Below are positions 1-7,150 of a stretch of 9,560 nucleotides of DNA, in pieces. The translations under genes were made by a program, and so were the position numbers. The notes beneath the pieces are model-generated. The model ran no database searches. It had not been told where the DNA came from and saw nothing but the letters and a program-made list of their open reading frames with translations. This stretch comes from Betaproteobacteria bacterium (GTDB taxonomy: Bacteria > Pseudomonadota > Gammaproteobacteria > Burkholderiales > SG8-41): the NCBI GenBank assembly GCA_025356695.1, contig JANXSE010000206.1, positions 1-9,560 of the forward strand. Reading direction: 5' to 3'. Each line of letters begins with the position of its first letter. Within the stretch, counting starts at the first letter, position 1.

Positions 1-1115
1 CCGCACTCCGGCGTCGCCGTGCGGATTTCGCTCGGCGTGCGCGACAGCTCGATCGGCTGGTTGACGAGTTCGATGTCGCCCAGCACCGGGTGATGCACGG
101 GGGCGGCCATGTGCAGATGCTGCACCTGCGGATCGGCGAAAACTTCGTTCATCTTGTAGATCGGGCCGCTGGCAGTGCCTGCGGCCTCGAAGATCTCCAG
201 CCATTCCTTGCTGCTCTTGGTCCGCGTGATTTCATTGACCGCGGCATTGACCAGTTTGCGGTTCTTCGAACGCAGCGTCGCATCGAGAAATTCCGGCACC
301 TTCATCAGGTGTTCCGATTTCATCGCCTTGCACAAACGCTCCCACATCGCCTGCCCGCCGGCAGCGATGTTGATGTAACCGTCCGCCGTCTGAAATACGC
401 CGGTCGGAATGCCGGTCGGATGATCGTTGCCGGCCTGCGGCGCCACCTCTCTCGCCACCGTCCAGCGTGCCGCCTGGAAATCGCACAGCGCAATCATCGC
501 CTGCAGCAGTGAGACCTTGACCCACTGCCCCTCGCCCGACTGTTCGCGCTCGAGCAAAGCCGTCAATACGCCAACCGCGCAATAAATTCCCGCACCCGAA
601 TCGGAAATCGCGATGCCGGCGCGCATCGGGCCGGTGCCCGGTTCGCCGGTAATCTGCATGAGGCCGCCCATGCCCTGCGTGATCTGGTCGAAACCCGCGC
701 GTTTCACATAAGGGCCGTCCTGACCGAAGCCGGAGATGCTCGCGTAGACGAGACGCTTGTTGCTAGTCTTCAGCGATTCGTAATCGATGCCGAGACGGAA
801 TTTCACATCGGGGCGGAAGTTCTCGACGACAACGTCGCCACTGTCGGAGAGCTTGCGGAAAATCCTGATGCCGTCCGGATCTTTCAGATTGAGCGTCATC
901 GCGCGCTTGTTGCGGTGCAGGTTCTGGAAATCCGGGCCGTGGCGCTTGTCGCCCCAGCTGTCGGCGAGTTCCATGCCGGGCGGCGATTCGATCTTGATGA
1001 CGTCGGCACCCCAGTCGGCGAGCTGGCGCACGCAGGTCGGGCCCGAACGCACGCGGGTAAGGTCGATGACACGATACGGGGCCAGCGGCCCGCGGCGGGT
1101 AGTGTTTGTGCTCAT
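1..1115 (-). CDS. Family III acyl-CoA transferase (CaiB/BaiF/Frc type), 3'-truncated by window edge
   Basis: Predicted cytosolic enzyme that moves CoA between a CoA thioester and a free carboxylate through an enzyme-bound acyl anhydride. My reading of the minus strand from the ATG at 1115 is open for 371 codons to the edge. Seen: an N-terminal block with VIDLTRVRSGPTCVRQLADWGADVIKIE (residues about 16-43, the usual start of the family), NKRAMTLNLK at 69-78, VVVENFRPDV at about 95-104, YASISGFGQDGPY at 124-136, and GIAISDSGAGIY at 167-178. Asp172 sits where the family has its catalytic aspartate (Asp169 of formyl-CoA transferase). Family members are about 390-430 residues, so only the C-terminal tail is missing. 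No strong ribosome binding site is visible before the start. Substrate cannot be read from sequence; formyl-, succinyl- or carnitine-type CoA transfer are all possible. It is divergent from the glycolate oxidase genes, so a functional link is only suggestive. Confidence 0.93.
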   Translation of the reverse strand, partial: MSTNTTRRGPLAPYRVIDLTRVRSGPTCVRQLADWGADVIKIESPPGMELADSWGDKRHGPDFQNLHRNKRAMTLNLKDPDGIRIFRKLSDSGDVVVENFRPDVKFRLGIDYESLKTSNKRLVYASISGFGQDGPYVKRAGFDQITQGMGGLMQITGEPGTGPMRAGIAISDSGAGIYCAVGVLTALLEREQSGEGQWVKVSLLQAMIALCDFQAARWTVAREVAPQAGNDHPTGIPTGVFQTADGYINIAAGGQAMWERLCKAMKSEHLMKVPEFLDATLRSKNRKLVNAAVNEITRTKSSKEWLEIFEAAGTASGPIYKMNEVFADPQVQHLHMAAPVHHPVLGDIELVNQPIELSRTPSEIRTATPEC

Positions 1116-1285
1116 GGCAAGTGGCTTTCGATGGCGGTTTTACGATCGGCGCATGATCTTGTCGCGCCGCAAATTTCAATCACGAATGATACCCGCGTTG
1201 TGTAACCTGCGCATCCGCGCGCACTGCCACCCGCTTGCCTATGCGGACATTCGCACGGATACCGGCTCTGGCGTACACTGCGGCC
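1116..1285. promoter_or_regulatory. Divergent intergenic region between CoA transferase and glcD
   Basis: This 170-bp gap separates two genes that point away from each other, so it must hold a promoter for each. For the minus-strand gene a TTGAAA hexamer at 1174-1179 is the best -35 candidate, but the matching -10 around 1152-1157 (ATCATG) is poor. For glcD see the separate candidate at 1250-1279. No convincing operator dyad was found, and no regulator gene such as glcC lies in the window. Confidence 0.4.
1250..1279 (+). promoter_or_regulatory. Candidate glcD promoter with start point at or near the initiation codon
   Basis: TTCGCA at 1250-1255 and TACACT at 1274-1279 are spaced by 18 bp; each matches the sigma-70 consensus at four of six positions. 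The -10 ends six bases before the glcD ATG, which would place the transcript start on or next to the start codon and give a leaderless mRNA. This agrees with the lack of a Shine-Dalgarno sequence ahead of 1286. The call is inference from weak matches. Confidence 0.3.
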
Positions 1286-2773
1286 ATGTCAAACGTCGCC
1301 GCAACCACGATAGACCGCGCACGCCAGCACGCAGTGGTCGCCGCGCTGTCCGCCATTCTGCCAGCGCATGCGCTGCTGCACGAACGCGAGGACGTGCAGC
1401 CTTACGAATGCGACGGTCTCTCGGCCTACCGGCGCCTGCCGATGGTGGTGGCACAACCTGAAACCGAAGAACAGGTGCGCGACATCCTGCGCGCCTGCCA
1501 CCGCCTGCGCGTGCCGGTGGTGGCGCGCGGTGCCGGCACCGGCCTCTCGGGCGGTGCACTGCCGCTGTCCGACGGCGTGCTGCTGTCGCTGGCGCGCTTC
1601 ATGCGCATCCTCGACATCGATCCGGCGGCGCGCACCGCACGGCTGCAGCCCGGCGTGCGCAATCTGGCGATTTCCGAAGCAGCCGCACCGCTGAGTCTGT
1701 ACTACGCGCCCGATCCGTCGAGCCAGATTGCCTGCTCGATCGGCGGCAACGTCGCCGAAAACGCCGGTGGCATGCATTGCCTCAAATACGGCCTCACGGT
1801 GCACAACATACTGAAACTGCGCGCGTGGACGATCGAGGGCGAACTGCTGGAAATCGGCGGCGACGGCCTCGACGCGGCCGGCTACGATCTGCTGGCACTG
1901 CTCACCGGCTCGGAAGGATTGCTCGCCGTCATCACCGAGGTCACAGTCAAGCTGCTGCCGCGTCCACAACGCGCGCAATGCATACTCGCCGCCTTCGATG
2001 ACATCGTCAAAGCCGGACAGGCGGTCGCCAACATTATCGCCGCCGGCATCATTCCGGCCGGCCTCGAAATGATGGACAAAATCACCACCGGCGCCGTCGA
2101 GCCGTTCGTCAAGGCCGGTTATCCGCTCGATGCAGCGGCCATCCTGCTGTGCGAATCCGACGGCATCGAAGTCGAAGTCGCCGAGGAAATCGCGCACATG
2201 ACCGCCGTCATGCAACAAAGCGGCGCCACCGAAATTCGCGTCTCGCGAGATGAAGCCGAACGCTTGCGTTTCTGGGCCGGCCGCAAGGCGGCGTTTCCGG
2301 CGGCTGGACGCATCTCACCCGACTACTATTGCATGGACGGCACCATCCCGAAAAAAGCGCTGGCGCGCATGCTCAACGAAATCACCGTGCTGTCGGCCAA
2401 ATACGGTTTGCGCTGCATGAACGTGTTTCACGCCGGCGACGGCAACCTGCATCCGCTCATCCTCTACGATGCCAACAAGGCGGGTGAACTCGAACGCACC
2501 GAGGCTTTCGGCGCCGAAATTCTGAAGCTGTCGATCGACGTCGGCGGCACCATCACCGGCGAACACGGTGTTGGCGTCGAAAAAATCGATTCGATGTGCG
2601 TACAATTCCGCAGCAGCGAGCTCGCGCTGTTTCACGCCGTGAAGGCTGCATTCGACGAACACGCCCTACTCAATCCGGGCAAGGCGGTGCCGACGCTGCA
2701 CCGCTGCGCGGAATACGGGCGCATGCACGTGCATGCCGGACAGGAAAAATTCGCGGATCTGCCGCGATACTAG
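1286..2773 (+). CDS. glcD: Glycolate oxidase FAD-linked subunit GlcD
   Basis: Catalytic flavin subunit that oxidises glycolate (often also D-lactate) to the 2-oxoacid and hands electrons to GlcE/GlcF. The 495-residue product matches the usual length (E. coli about 499). FAD_binding_4 (PCMH) domain at about 50-225 shows RGAGTGLSGGA at 81-91 and a second flavin-contact block CSIGGNVAENAGGMHCLKYG at 150-169. The FAD-oxidase C-terminal domain at about 228-468 shows HAGDGNLHP at 382-390, GGTITGEHGVGVEK at 420-433 and the terminal LNPGK at 462-466. I prefer the ATG at 1286, which begins MSNVAATTID. The frame stays open upstream to a TTG at 1235, but that extension would exceed the usual length. A lone GlcD-like protein could be a D-lactate or D-2-hydroxyglutarate dehydrogenase, but glcE and glcF downstream make glycolate oxidase the best call. 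About 25 extra residues follow LNPGK. Confidence 0.95.
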   Translation: MSNVAATTIDRARQHAVVAALSAILPAHALLHEREDVQPYECDGLSAYRRLPMVVAQPETEEQVRDILRACHRLRVPVVARGAGTGLSGGALPLSDGVLLSLARFMRILDIDPAARTARLQPGVRNLAISEAAAPLSLYYAPDPSSQIACSIGGNVAENAGGMHCLKYGLTVHNILKLRAWTIEGELLEIGGDGLDAAGYDLLALLTGSEGLLAVITEVTVKLLPRPQRAQCILAAFDDIVKAGQAVANIIAAGIIPAGLEMMDKITTGAVEPFVKAGYPLDAAAILLCESDGIEVEVAEEIAHMTAVMQQSGATEIRVSRDEAERLRFWAGRKAAFPAAGRISPDYYCMDGTIPKKALARMLNEITVLSAKYGLRCMNVFHAGDGNLHPLILYDANKAGELERTEAFGAEILKLSIDVGGTITGEHGVGVEKIDSMCVQFRSSELALFHAVKAAFDEHALLNPGKAVPTLHRCAEYGRMHVHAGQEKFADLPRY

Positions 2774-2791
2774 TTTGAATAAGAGCAATGA

Positions 2792-2800
2792 AGGGAAGAG
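2792..2800 (+). promoter_or_regulatory. Ribosome binding site for the outer-membrane protein gene
   Basis: The purine-rich AGGGAAGAG lies just before the ATG at 2805, with AGGGA eight bases upstream of it. It decides the start at 2805 over the longer open frame that runs back into glcD, and the signal peptide begins directly at this ATG. Confidence 0.6.
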
Positions 2801-2804
2801 AAAA

Positions 2805-3599
2805 ATGCACAACAATAAAAAAAAAATTCAATTACAACTTGCGCGCACATTGTTGGCCACGTTGCTGCTGTGCAGCGCGCAGGCTTTGGCAATTAATGAC
2901 GAAATTCAGATCTATACGGACGATATCAACAAACCTGGCGAATTCGGCATTGAACTGCACATGAACACGACGCCAGCCGGGCGTAACACCCCCGACTATC
3001 CGGGCGATTCCATTCCGCGCCATGGATTTCGCCTGACGCCGGAGTTTTCATACGGCCTGACGCCGGATTTTGAAGCCGGGCTGTATCTGCCGACGGTGCG
3101 TGATGCCGACGGCAGCTTCTCCGCTTCGGGCGCCAAACTCCGTCTGAAGTGGCTGCCGGTGAAACCGGCTGAGGACAATCCGGGCTGGTATGCCGGCGTC
3201 AACTGGGAGGTTGCACGCGTCGACAAACGTTATTCGGATACGCCGATGACCACCGAAGTGCGCATGATTGGCGGCTATCGCGCCGACAAATGGCTGCTCG
3301 GCATCAACCCGATCCTGAGCTGGGACCTCACCCCCGGTTATCGCAATGGCGGCCCCGACATGGTCCTGGGCTTCAAAGCAGGACACGACGTGGCCGAGGG
3401 CATTGCGCTTGGGGTCGAGTATTACAGCGGCATCGGCAAGCTCAATCATCCGCTGCCGCACAGTCTGCAGGAACACACCATATACGCGGTCATGGATTTC
3501 AACCGCAAACCGTTCGATTTCAATCTCGGTGTCGGCCGCGGTCTCACCGGTGCGACCGACCAATGGACGGTCAAAGCCATTTTCAACGTGCCGTTCTGA
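2805..3599 (+). CDS. Predicted outer-membrane beta-barrel protein
   Basis: A 264-residue exported protein of unknown function. Residues 1-29 form a signal peptide: basic start (HNNKKK), hydrophobic stretch at about 12-25, and an ALA cleavage motif at 27-29. The mature chain has alternating strands rich in Gly, Tyr, Trp and Phe, such as FGIELHM, FSYGLTPDFEAGLYLP, WYAGVNWEVARV, WLLGINPILSWDLTPGY, GVEYYSGIG and FNLGVGRGL. It ends in Phe (AIFNVPF), as BAM substrates normally do. These traits support a small barrel of perhaps ten to twelve strands; the count is an estimate. No named family is recognised, though it resembles short 'transporter-like' barrels annotated as hypothetical in betaproteobacteria. 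The gene begins 31 bp after glcD and ends 26 bp before glcE, so it is almost certainly cotranscribed with them. A run of ten A residues lies in codons 5-8. Passage of a small hydroxyacid is a guess from context. Confidence 0.8.
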   Translation: MHNNKKKIQLQLARTLLATLLLCSAQALAINDEIQIYTDDINKPGEFGIELHMNTTPAGRNTPDYPGDSIPRHGFRLTPEFSYGLTPDFEAGLYLPTVRDADGSFSASGAKLRLKWLPVKPAEDNPGWYAGVNWEVARVDKRYSDTPMTTEVRMIGGYRADKWLLGINPILSWDLTPGYRNGGPDMVLGFKAGHDVAEGIALGVEYYSGIGKLNHPLPHSLQEHTIYAVMDFNRKPFDFNLGVGRGLTGATDQWTVKAIFNVPF

Positions 3600-3625
3600 T
3601 TCCACACAAACCGGTCGAAACCACG

Positions 3626-4690
3626 TTGAACACCCTCATTGAATTTCTTGCGGCGCGCATCAGATCCGCACAATCCGGCGGTACCGCACTGCGCATACGC
3701 GGCGGCGGCAGCAAGGATTTCTACGGCGGCCTGTTGCAAGGGGAAATTCTCGATGTCGGCGGCTATCGCGGCATCGTTGATTACGAACCGAGCGAACTGG
3801 TGCTGACCGCGCGCGCCGGTACGCCACTGGCGGAAATCGAAAGCGCCCTCAAAGACCGCGGGCAGATGCTGGCCTTCGAGCCGCCGCACTTCGGCAGCAC
3901 CACCTCCTTTGGCGGCTGCATCGCCGCCGGTTTGTCGGGTCCGCGCCGCGCTTACGCCGGCAGCGCGCGCGACTTCGTGCTCGGCGTGCGCCTGCTCGAC
4001 GGCAAAGGCGACGATCTGCGCTTCGGCGGACAGGTCATGAAGAATGTCGCCGGCTTCGATGTCTCGCGTCTGCTCGCGGGTTCGATGGGCACGCTGGGCG
4101 TGCTGCTGGAAATTTCAGTCAAGGTACTGCCGCTGCCGGTGGCGGAAACCACGCTGCGTTTCGAACACACGGCGGCCGACGCCATTGCCCTGCTCAACGA
4201 ATGGGGCCGCAAACCGCTGCCGTTAAGCGCCAGCGCGTGGTGCGGCGGCGAACTCAACGTGCGTTTGTCCGGCGCGCACGCGGCCGTCGACGCAGCAGTC
4301 AAACAACTTGGCGGCGAACGCATCGACGACAGTGCGGCCGCAAATTTCTGGCACGACATTCGCGAACACCGCGATGTATTCTTTTCCGGTGCCATGCCGC
4401 TGTGGCGCCTGTCGCTCAAATCGACCACACCGCCGCTCAATCTCCCCGGCAACCAGTTGATCGAATGGGGCGGCAGCCTGCGCTGGCTGGCAACGAATGC
4501 CGATGCAACGACGGTGCGCGAAGCAGCACGTTTCGGCGGCGGGCACGCCACACTGTTTCGCGGCGGCGATAAAAGCGTGGGTGTATTTCATCCACTGCCA
4601 GCGGCGATGATGACGCTGCACCGCAACCTCAAACGCAGCTTCGACCCGACCGGGATTTTCAACCGTGGCCGGCTGTATCCGGAATTCTGA
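3626..4690 (+). CDS. glcE: Glycolate oxidase FAD-binding subunit GlcE
   Basis: Second flavin-binding subunit of the three-part glycolate oxidase. From the TTG at 3626 the product is 354 residues, against about 350 in E. coli. It is an FAD_binding_4-type protein: LRIRGGGSKDFYGG at 22-35 (the family's opening glycine-rich segment), LTARAGTPLAEIE at 60-72, EPPHFGSTTSFGGCIAAGLSGPRR at 85-108, and GGQVMKNVAGFDVSRLLAGSMGTLG at 134-158, a strong GlcE signature. The C-terminus ends with FDPTGIFNRGRLYPEF. The start is uncertain: no ATG lies before residue 81, and the frame runs open back into the preceding gene. TTG at 3626 is the first start codon after that gene's stop and gives the expected length and N-terminus. 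The ribosome binding site is weak. The stop TGA shares its A with the ATG of glcF (TGATG), indicating translational coupling. Confidence 0.93.
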   Translation: MNTLIEFLAARIRSAQSGGTALRIRGGGSKDFYGGLLQGEILDVGGYRGIVDYEPSELVLTARAGTPLAEIESALKDRGQMLAFEPPHFGSTTSFGGCIAAGLSGPRRAYAGSARDFVLGVRLLDGKGDDLRFGGQVMKNVAGFDVSRLLAGSMGTLGVLLEISVKVLPLPVAETTLRFEHTAADAIALLNEWGRKPLPLSASAWCGGELNVRLSGAHAAVDAAVKQLGGERIDDSAAANFWHDIREHRDVFFSGAMPLWRLSLKSTTPPLNLPGNQLIEWGGSLRWLATNADATTVREAARFGGGHATLFRGGDKSVGVFHPLPAAMMTLHRNLKRSFDPTGIFNRGRLYPEF

Positions 4691-5925
4691 TGCAGACGCA
4701 TCTCGCTGATTTCATCAAGAACACGCCCGCCGGCCGCGAAGCCGACGCGATTCTGCGCAACTGCGTGCACTGCGGTTTCTGCTCCGCAACCTGCCCGACC
4801 TATCAACTGCTCGGCGACGAACTCGACGGGCCGCGCGGCCGCATCTACCTGATCAAGCAGGTGCTCGAAGGCAAAACCGCGACGGTAAAAACGCAATTGC
4901 ATCTCGACCGCTGTCTGACCTGCCGCTCCTGTGAAACGACCTGCCCTTCCGGCGTGCAGTACGGGCGCCTGCTCGATATCGGCCGCGAGGCGGTGCACGC
5001 GCAGGTCGGGCGCGGCGCAATTTCGGGCTTCATGCGTACTGCCTTGCGCGTCGTGATTCCGCATCGCGCGCGTTTTACTGCGCTGCTGCGCCTTGGTCAA
5101 TCGCTGCGCTGGCTGCTGCCTCCAGCACTGAACCGCAAGGTGCCCCGCTGCGCACCATCAGGCGCGTGGCCGGCAACGGTGCACGCGCGAAAAATGCTGG
5201 TGCTCGAAGGCTGCGCGCAACCGGCACTGTCGCCGAACACCAATGCCGCCGCCGCGCGCGTGCTCGACCGCCTCGGCATCACGCTGCTGCGCGCACCGTC
5301 GGCCGGCTGCTGCGGCGCCGTTTCGCAGCATCTCGATGCACCCGACGAAGCGCTTGATTACATGCGGCGCAACATCGACGCGTGGTGGCCGTACGTCGAA
5401 CAAGGCGGCGAAGCGATCGTCATCACCGCCAGCGGCTGCGCCACCATGGTCGCCGAATACGGCCACCTGCTCGCACACGATGTCGCGTATGCAAAAAAAG
5501 CCGCGCGCATATCAGCTTTGATGAAAGACATCAGCGAAGTGCTAGCAGACGAAAAAGATAAGCTGGTCGGGCTCTTGAACCGCTCAATCCTCGATCCTCA
5601 ATCCTCAAAAATCGCTTTTCACTCCCCCTGCTCGCTGCAGCATGGTCTCAAAATGAAAGGCCGCGTCGAAACCCTGCTGACCGATCTTGGATTCAAATTG
5701 ACAGCGGTCGCGGACTCGCACCTGTGCTGCGGCTCGGCCGGCACTTATTCGATCCTGCAACCGGAACTTTCGCAACGGCTGTTGCGCAACAAGATCGCTG
5801 CGCTGAGCGCCGGCCAACCCGCCGCCATCATCACTGCTAACGTCGGCTGTCAGTCGCATCTGCAAACCGCCACCGGCCTGCCCGTCACCCACTGGATAGA
5901 AGCGCTCGATGCCCGCCTGGCTTGA
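4690..5925 (+). CDS. glcF: Glycolate oxidase iron-sulfur subunit GlcF
   Basis: Electron-transfer subunit linking the flavin subunits to the membrane quinone pool. It has 411 residues (E. coli about 407). Two 4Fe-4S ferredoxin motifs are intact: Cys25, 28, 31, 35 (CVHCGFCSATCP) and Cys75, 78, 81, 85 (CLTCRSCETTCP). Two cysteine-rich CCG domains follow, with GCCGAVSQH at about 207-215 and LCCGSAGTYS near 346-355, plus FHSPCSLQHG at about 310-319. This 4Fe-4S/4Fe-4S/CCG/CCG order is typical for GlcF and related LldE/GlpC-type proteins. The ATG overlaps the glcE stop by one base. Residues about 289-307 (DKLVGLLNRSILDPQSSK) look like an extra loop relative to my memory of E. coli GlcF and are encoded partly by a short direct repeat. 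The final 17 bases overlap the following methyltransferase gene. Confidence 0.95.
   Translation: MQTHLADFIKNTPAGREADAILRNCVHCGFCSATCPTYQLLGDELDGPRGRIYLIKQVLEGKTATVKTQLHLDRCLTCRSCETTCPSGVQYGRLLDIGREAVHAQVGRGAISGFMRTALRVVIPHRARFTALLRLGQSLRWLLPPALNRKVPRCAPSGAWPATVHARKMLVLEGCAQPALSPNTNAAAARVLDRLGITLLRAPSAGCCGAVSQHLDAPDEALDYMRRNIDAWWPYVEQGGEAIVITASGCATMVAEYGHLLAHDVAYAKKAARISALMKDISEVLADEKDKLVGLLNRSILDPQSSKIAFHSPCSLQHGLKMKGRVETLLTDLGFKLTAVADSHLCCGSAGTYSILQPELSQRLLRNKIAALSAGQPAAIITANVGCQSHLQTATGLPVTHWIEALDARLA
5583..5606 (+). repeat. 10-bp direct repeat inside glcF
   Basis: CTCAATCCTC occurs exactly at 5583-5592 and 5597-5606, separated by GATC. The copies are 14 bp apart and so are read in different frames, encoding roughly residues 298-306. 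The region is less GC-rich than its surroundings and falls in a stretch that looks inserted relative to family members. It may be a small duplication or chance. Confidence 0.5.
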
Positions 5926-7135
5926 TCACAAAGATGTCGCACGAACGACACAGCAATTCGATCTCGCTCCCGCGCGCGACGGCGAACTACCGCTCACCAC
6001 GGCGCCCATCCCCGTGTATTGCGGCGAGTTCTGGACGGCGAAACAACGGCAGGCAGCGCGCCTGCATGAAATTTCCTACCGCGCCTGTTTCAAGCCGCAG
6101 TTGCCGGCATATTTCATCGAACGCCTGAGCAAACCCGGCGACACCGTCTACGATCCGTTCAGCGGGCGCGGTACCACGTCGATCGAAGCCGCGCTGCTCG
6201 GACGACAGGTCGTGGAAAACGACATCAATCCGCTGAGCGCGATCCTGACGCAGCCACGCCTCGAACTGCCTGAACTTGATGAGATCAAGGCGCGCCTGGC
6301 GACGATCCCGAAAAAAGCCGCACTGCCGAAGTCGCCCGACCTGTCGATGTTCTATGCGGATGACACGCTGGCCGAAATCATCGCCCTGCGCAATTATCTG
6401 CGCCGCCGTCACAAGGCCGGCGACGAAGACGGCATCGACCGCTGGATCCGCATGGTGGCGACCAACCGCCTGACCGGACACTCGAAGGGCTTCTTCTCGG
6501 TCTATACGCTGCCACCGAACCAGGCAACATCGGCGGAAAACCAGATCAAGATCAACCGCAAGCTTGGACAGACGCCCGCTTATCGGGATACACACGCCAT
6601 CATTCTGCAGAAGTCGCGCCTGCTGCAAAGCAAACTCACGCCGGCACAGCGGCACAACCTGCATGCGATGTCCGCCAGCGCGCGCTGCCTGACGGCACCG
6701 GCGCACCGCACCAAAATGATCGCCGACGCCAGTATCCAGCTTACCGTGACGTCACCGCCGTTTCTCGATGTCGTGCAATACGCGAAAGACAACTGGCTGC
6801 GCTGCTGGTTCAATGCGCTCGACGCCGACGCCATCGCCGGCGACATCACCATGAGCACCACCATCACCGACTGGCGCAAGCAGATGGACACGGTGTTTGC
6901 CGAACTCTATCGCATCACACGGCGTGGCGGCTGGGTCGCTTTTGAAGTCGGTGAAATACGCAAGGGAAAAATCCGTCTCGAGGAACATGTGGTACCGCTC
7001 GGAATCGCCGCCGGCTTTGCCTGCGACGCCGTGTTGATCAACCAGCAGGCATTCACCAAAACCGCCAACATCTGGGGCGTCGGCAACAACACGCTGGGAA
7101 CCAATTCGAACCGCATTGTAGTATTCAAAAAATAA
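5909..7135 (+). CDS. DNA methyltransferase, probable N4-cytosine or N6-adenine type
   Basis: A 408-residue S-adenosylmethionine-dependent DNA base methylase. The SAM-binding motif I is DPFSGRGTT at 82-90, preceded by a motif X-like segment (HEISYRACFKPQLPAYFIERLS, about 53-74) and followed by an acidic motif II (VVENDINPLSA, 101-111). The catalytic motif IV is TSPPF at 281-285; S/TPPY/F is the form common in N4-cytosine enzymes, while D/NPPY/F is usual for N6-adenine. Motif order X-I-II then a long insert of about 170 residues, then IV, is the alpha-class arrangement, and the insert (with RMVATNRLTGHSKGFFSVYTLPP at 181-203) probably includes the target-recognition part. The ATG overlaps the end of glcF by 17 bp and no better start exists downstream. 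No restriction endonuclease or specificity gene is adjacent, so it looks like an orphan methylase. Target sequence and base cannot be read from sequence. Confidence 0.87.
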   Translation: MPAWLDHKDVARTTQQFDLAPARDGELPLTTAPIPVYCGEFWTAKQRQAARLHEISYRACFKPQLPAYFIERLSKPGDTVYDPFSGRGTTSIEAALLGRQVVENDINPLSAILTQPRLELPELDEIKARLATIPKKAALPKSPDLSMFYADDTLAEIIALRNYLRRRHKAGDEDGIDRWIRMVATNRLTGHSKGFFSVYTLPPNQATSAENQIKINRKLGQTPAYRDTHAIILQKSRLLQSKLTPAQRHNLHAMSASARCLTAPAHRTKMIADASIQLTVTSPPFLDVVQYAKDNWLRCWFNALDADAIAGDITMSTTITDWRKQMDTVFAELYRITRRGGWVAFEVGEIRKGKIRLEEHVVPLGIAAGFACDAVLINQQAFTKTANIWGVGNNTLGTNSNRIVVFKK

Positions 7136-7141
7136 TCTGCC

Positions 7142-7148
7142 GGAGGAG
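7142..7148 (+). promoter_or_regulatory. Strong ribosome binding site for the Bug-type binding protein
   Basis: GGAGGAG ends two bases before the ATG at 7151; the GGAGG core at 7142-7146 gives four bases of spacing. It is the best Shine-Dalgarno match in the window and suggests this last gene of the unit is translated more strongly than its upstream neighbours. Confidence 0.75.
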
Positions 7149-7150
7149 CC

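Noticed and set aside
1208..1223. TGCGC/GCGCA inverted repeat upstream of glcD as an operator
   Set aside because: Short, fully GC-alternating arms are expected by chance in DNA of this composition, and no regulator gene is nearby to support it.
1289..2218. Long open frame on the minus strand opposite glcD
   Set aside because: It lies entirely antisense to conserved GlcD motifs, and its product is Arg/Gly/His-rich low-complexity typical of GC-rich shadow frames.
3290..3625. Longer N-terminal extension of GlcE
   Set aside because: It would overlap most of the 3' end of the outer-membrane protein gene, reads as Arg/His/Gln-rich shadow sequence, and makes GlcE about 110 residues longer than the family norm.
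5987..6706. 239-codon open frame on the minus strand opposite the methyltransferase
   Set aside because: Antisense to an intact gene with clear family motifs; no recognisable domain and skewed composition.
5909..7135. Restriction-modification or phage-defence island
   Set aside because: Only a methylase is present; the flanking genes are metabolic and on the same transcript, and no endonuclease, helicase, integrase or toxin-like gene was found.
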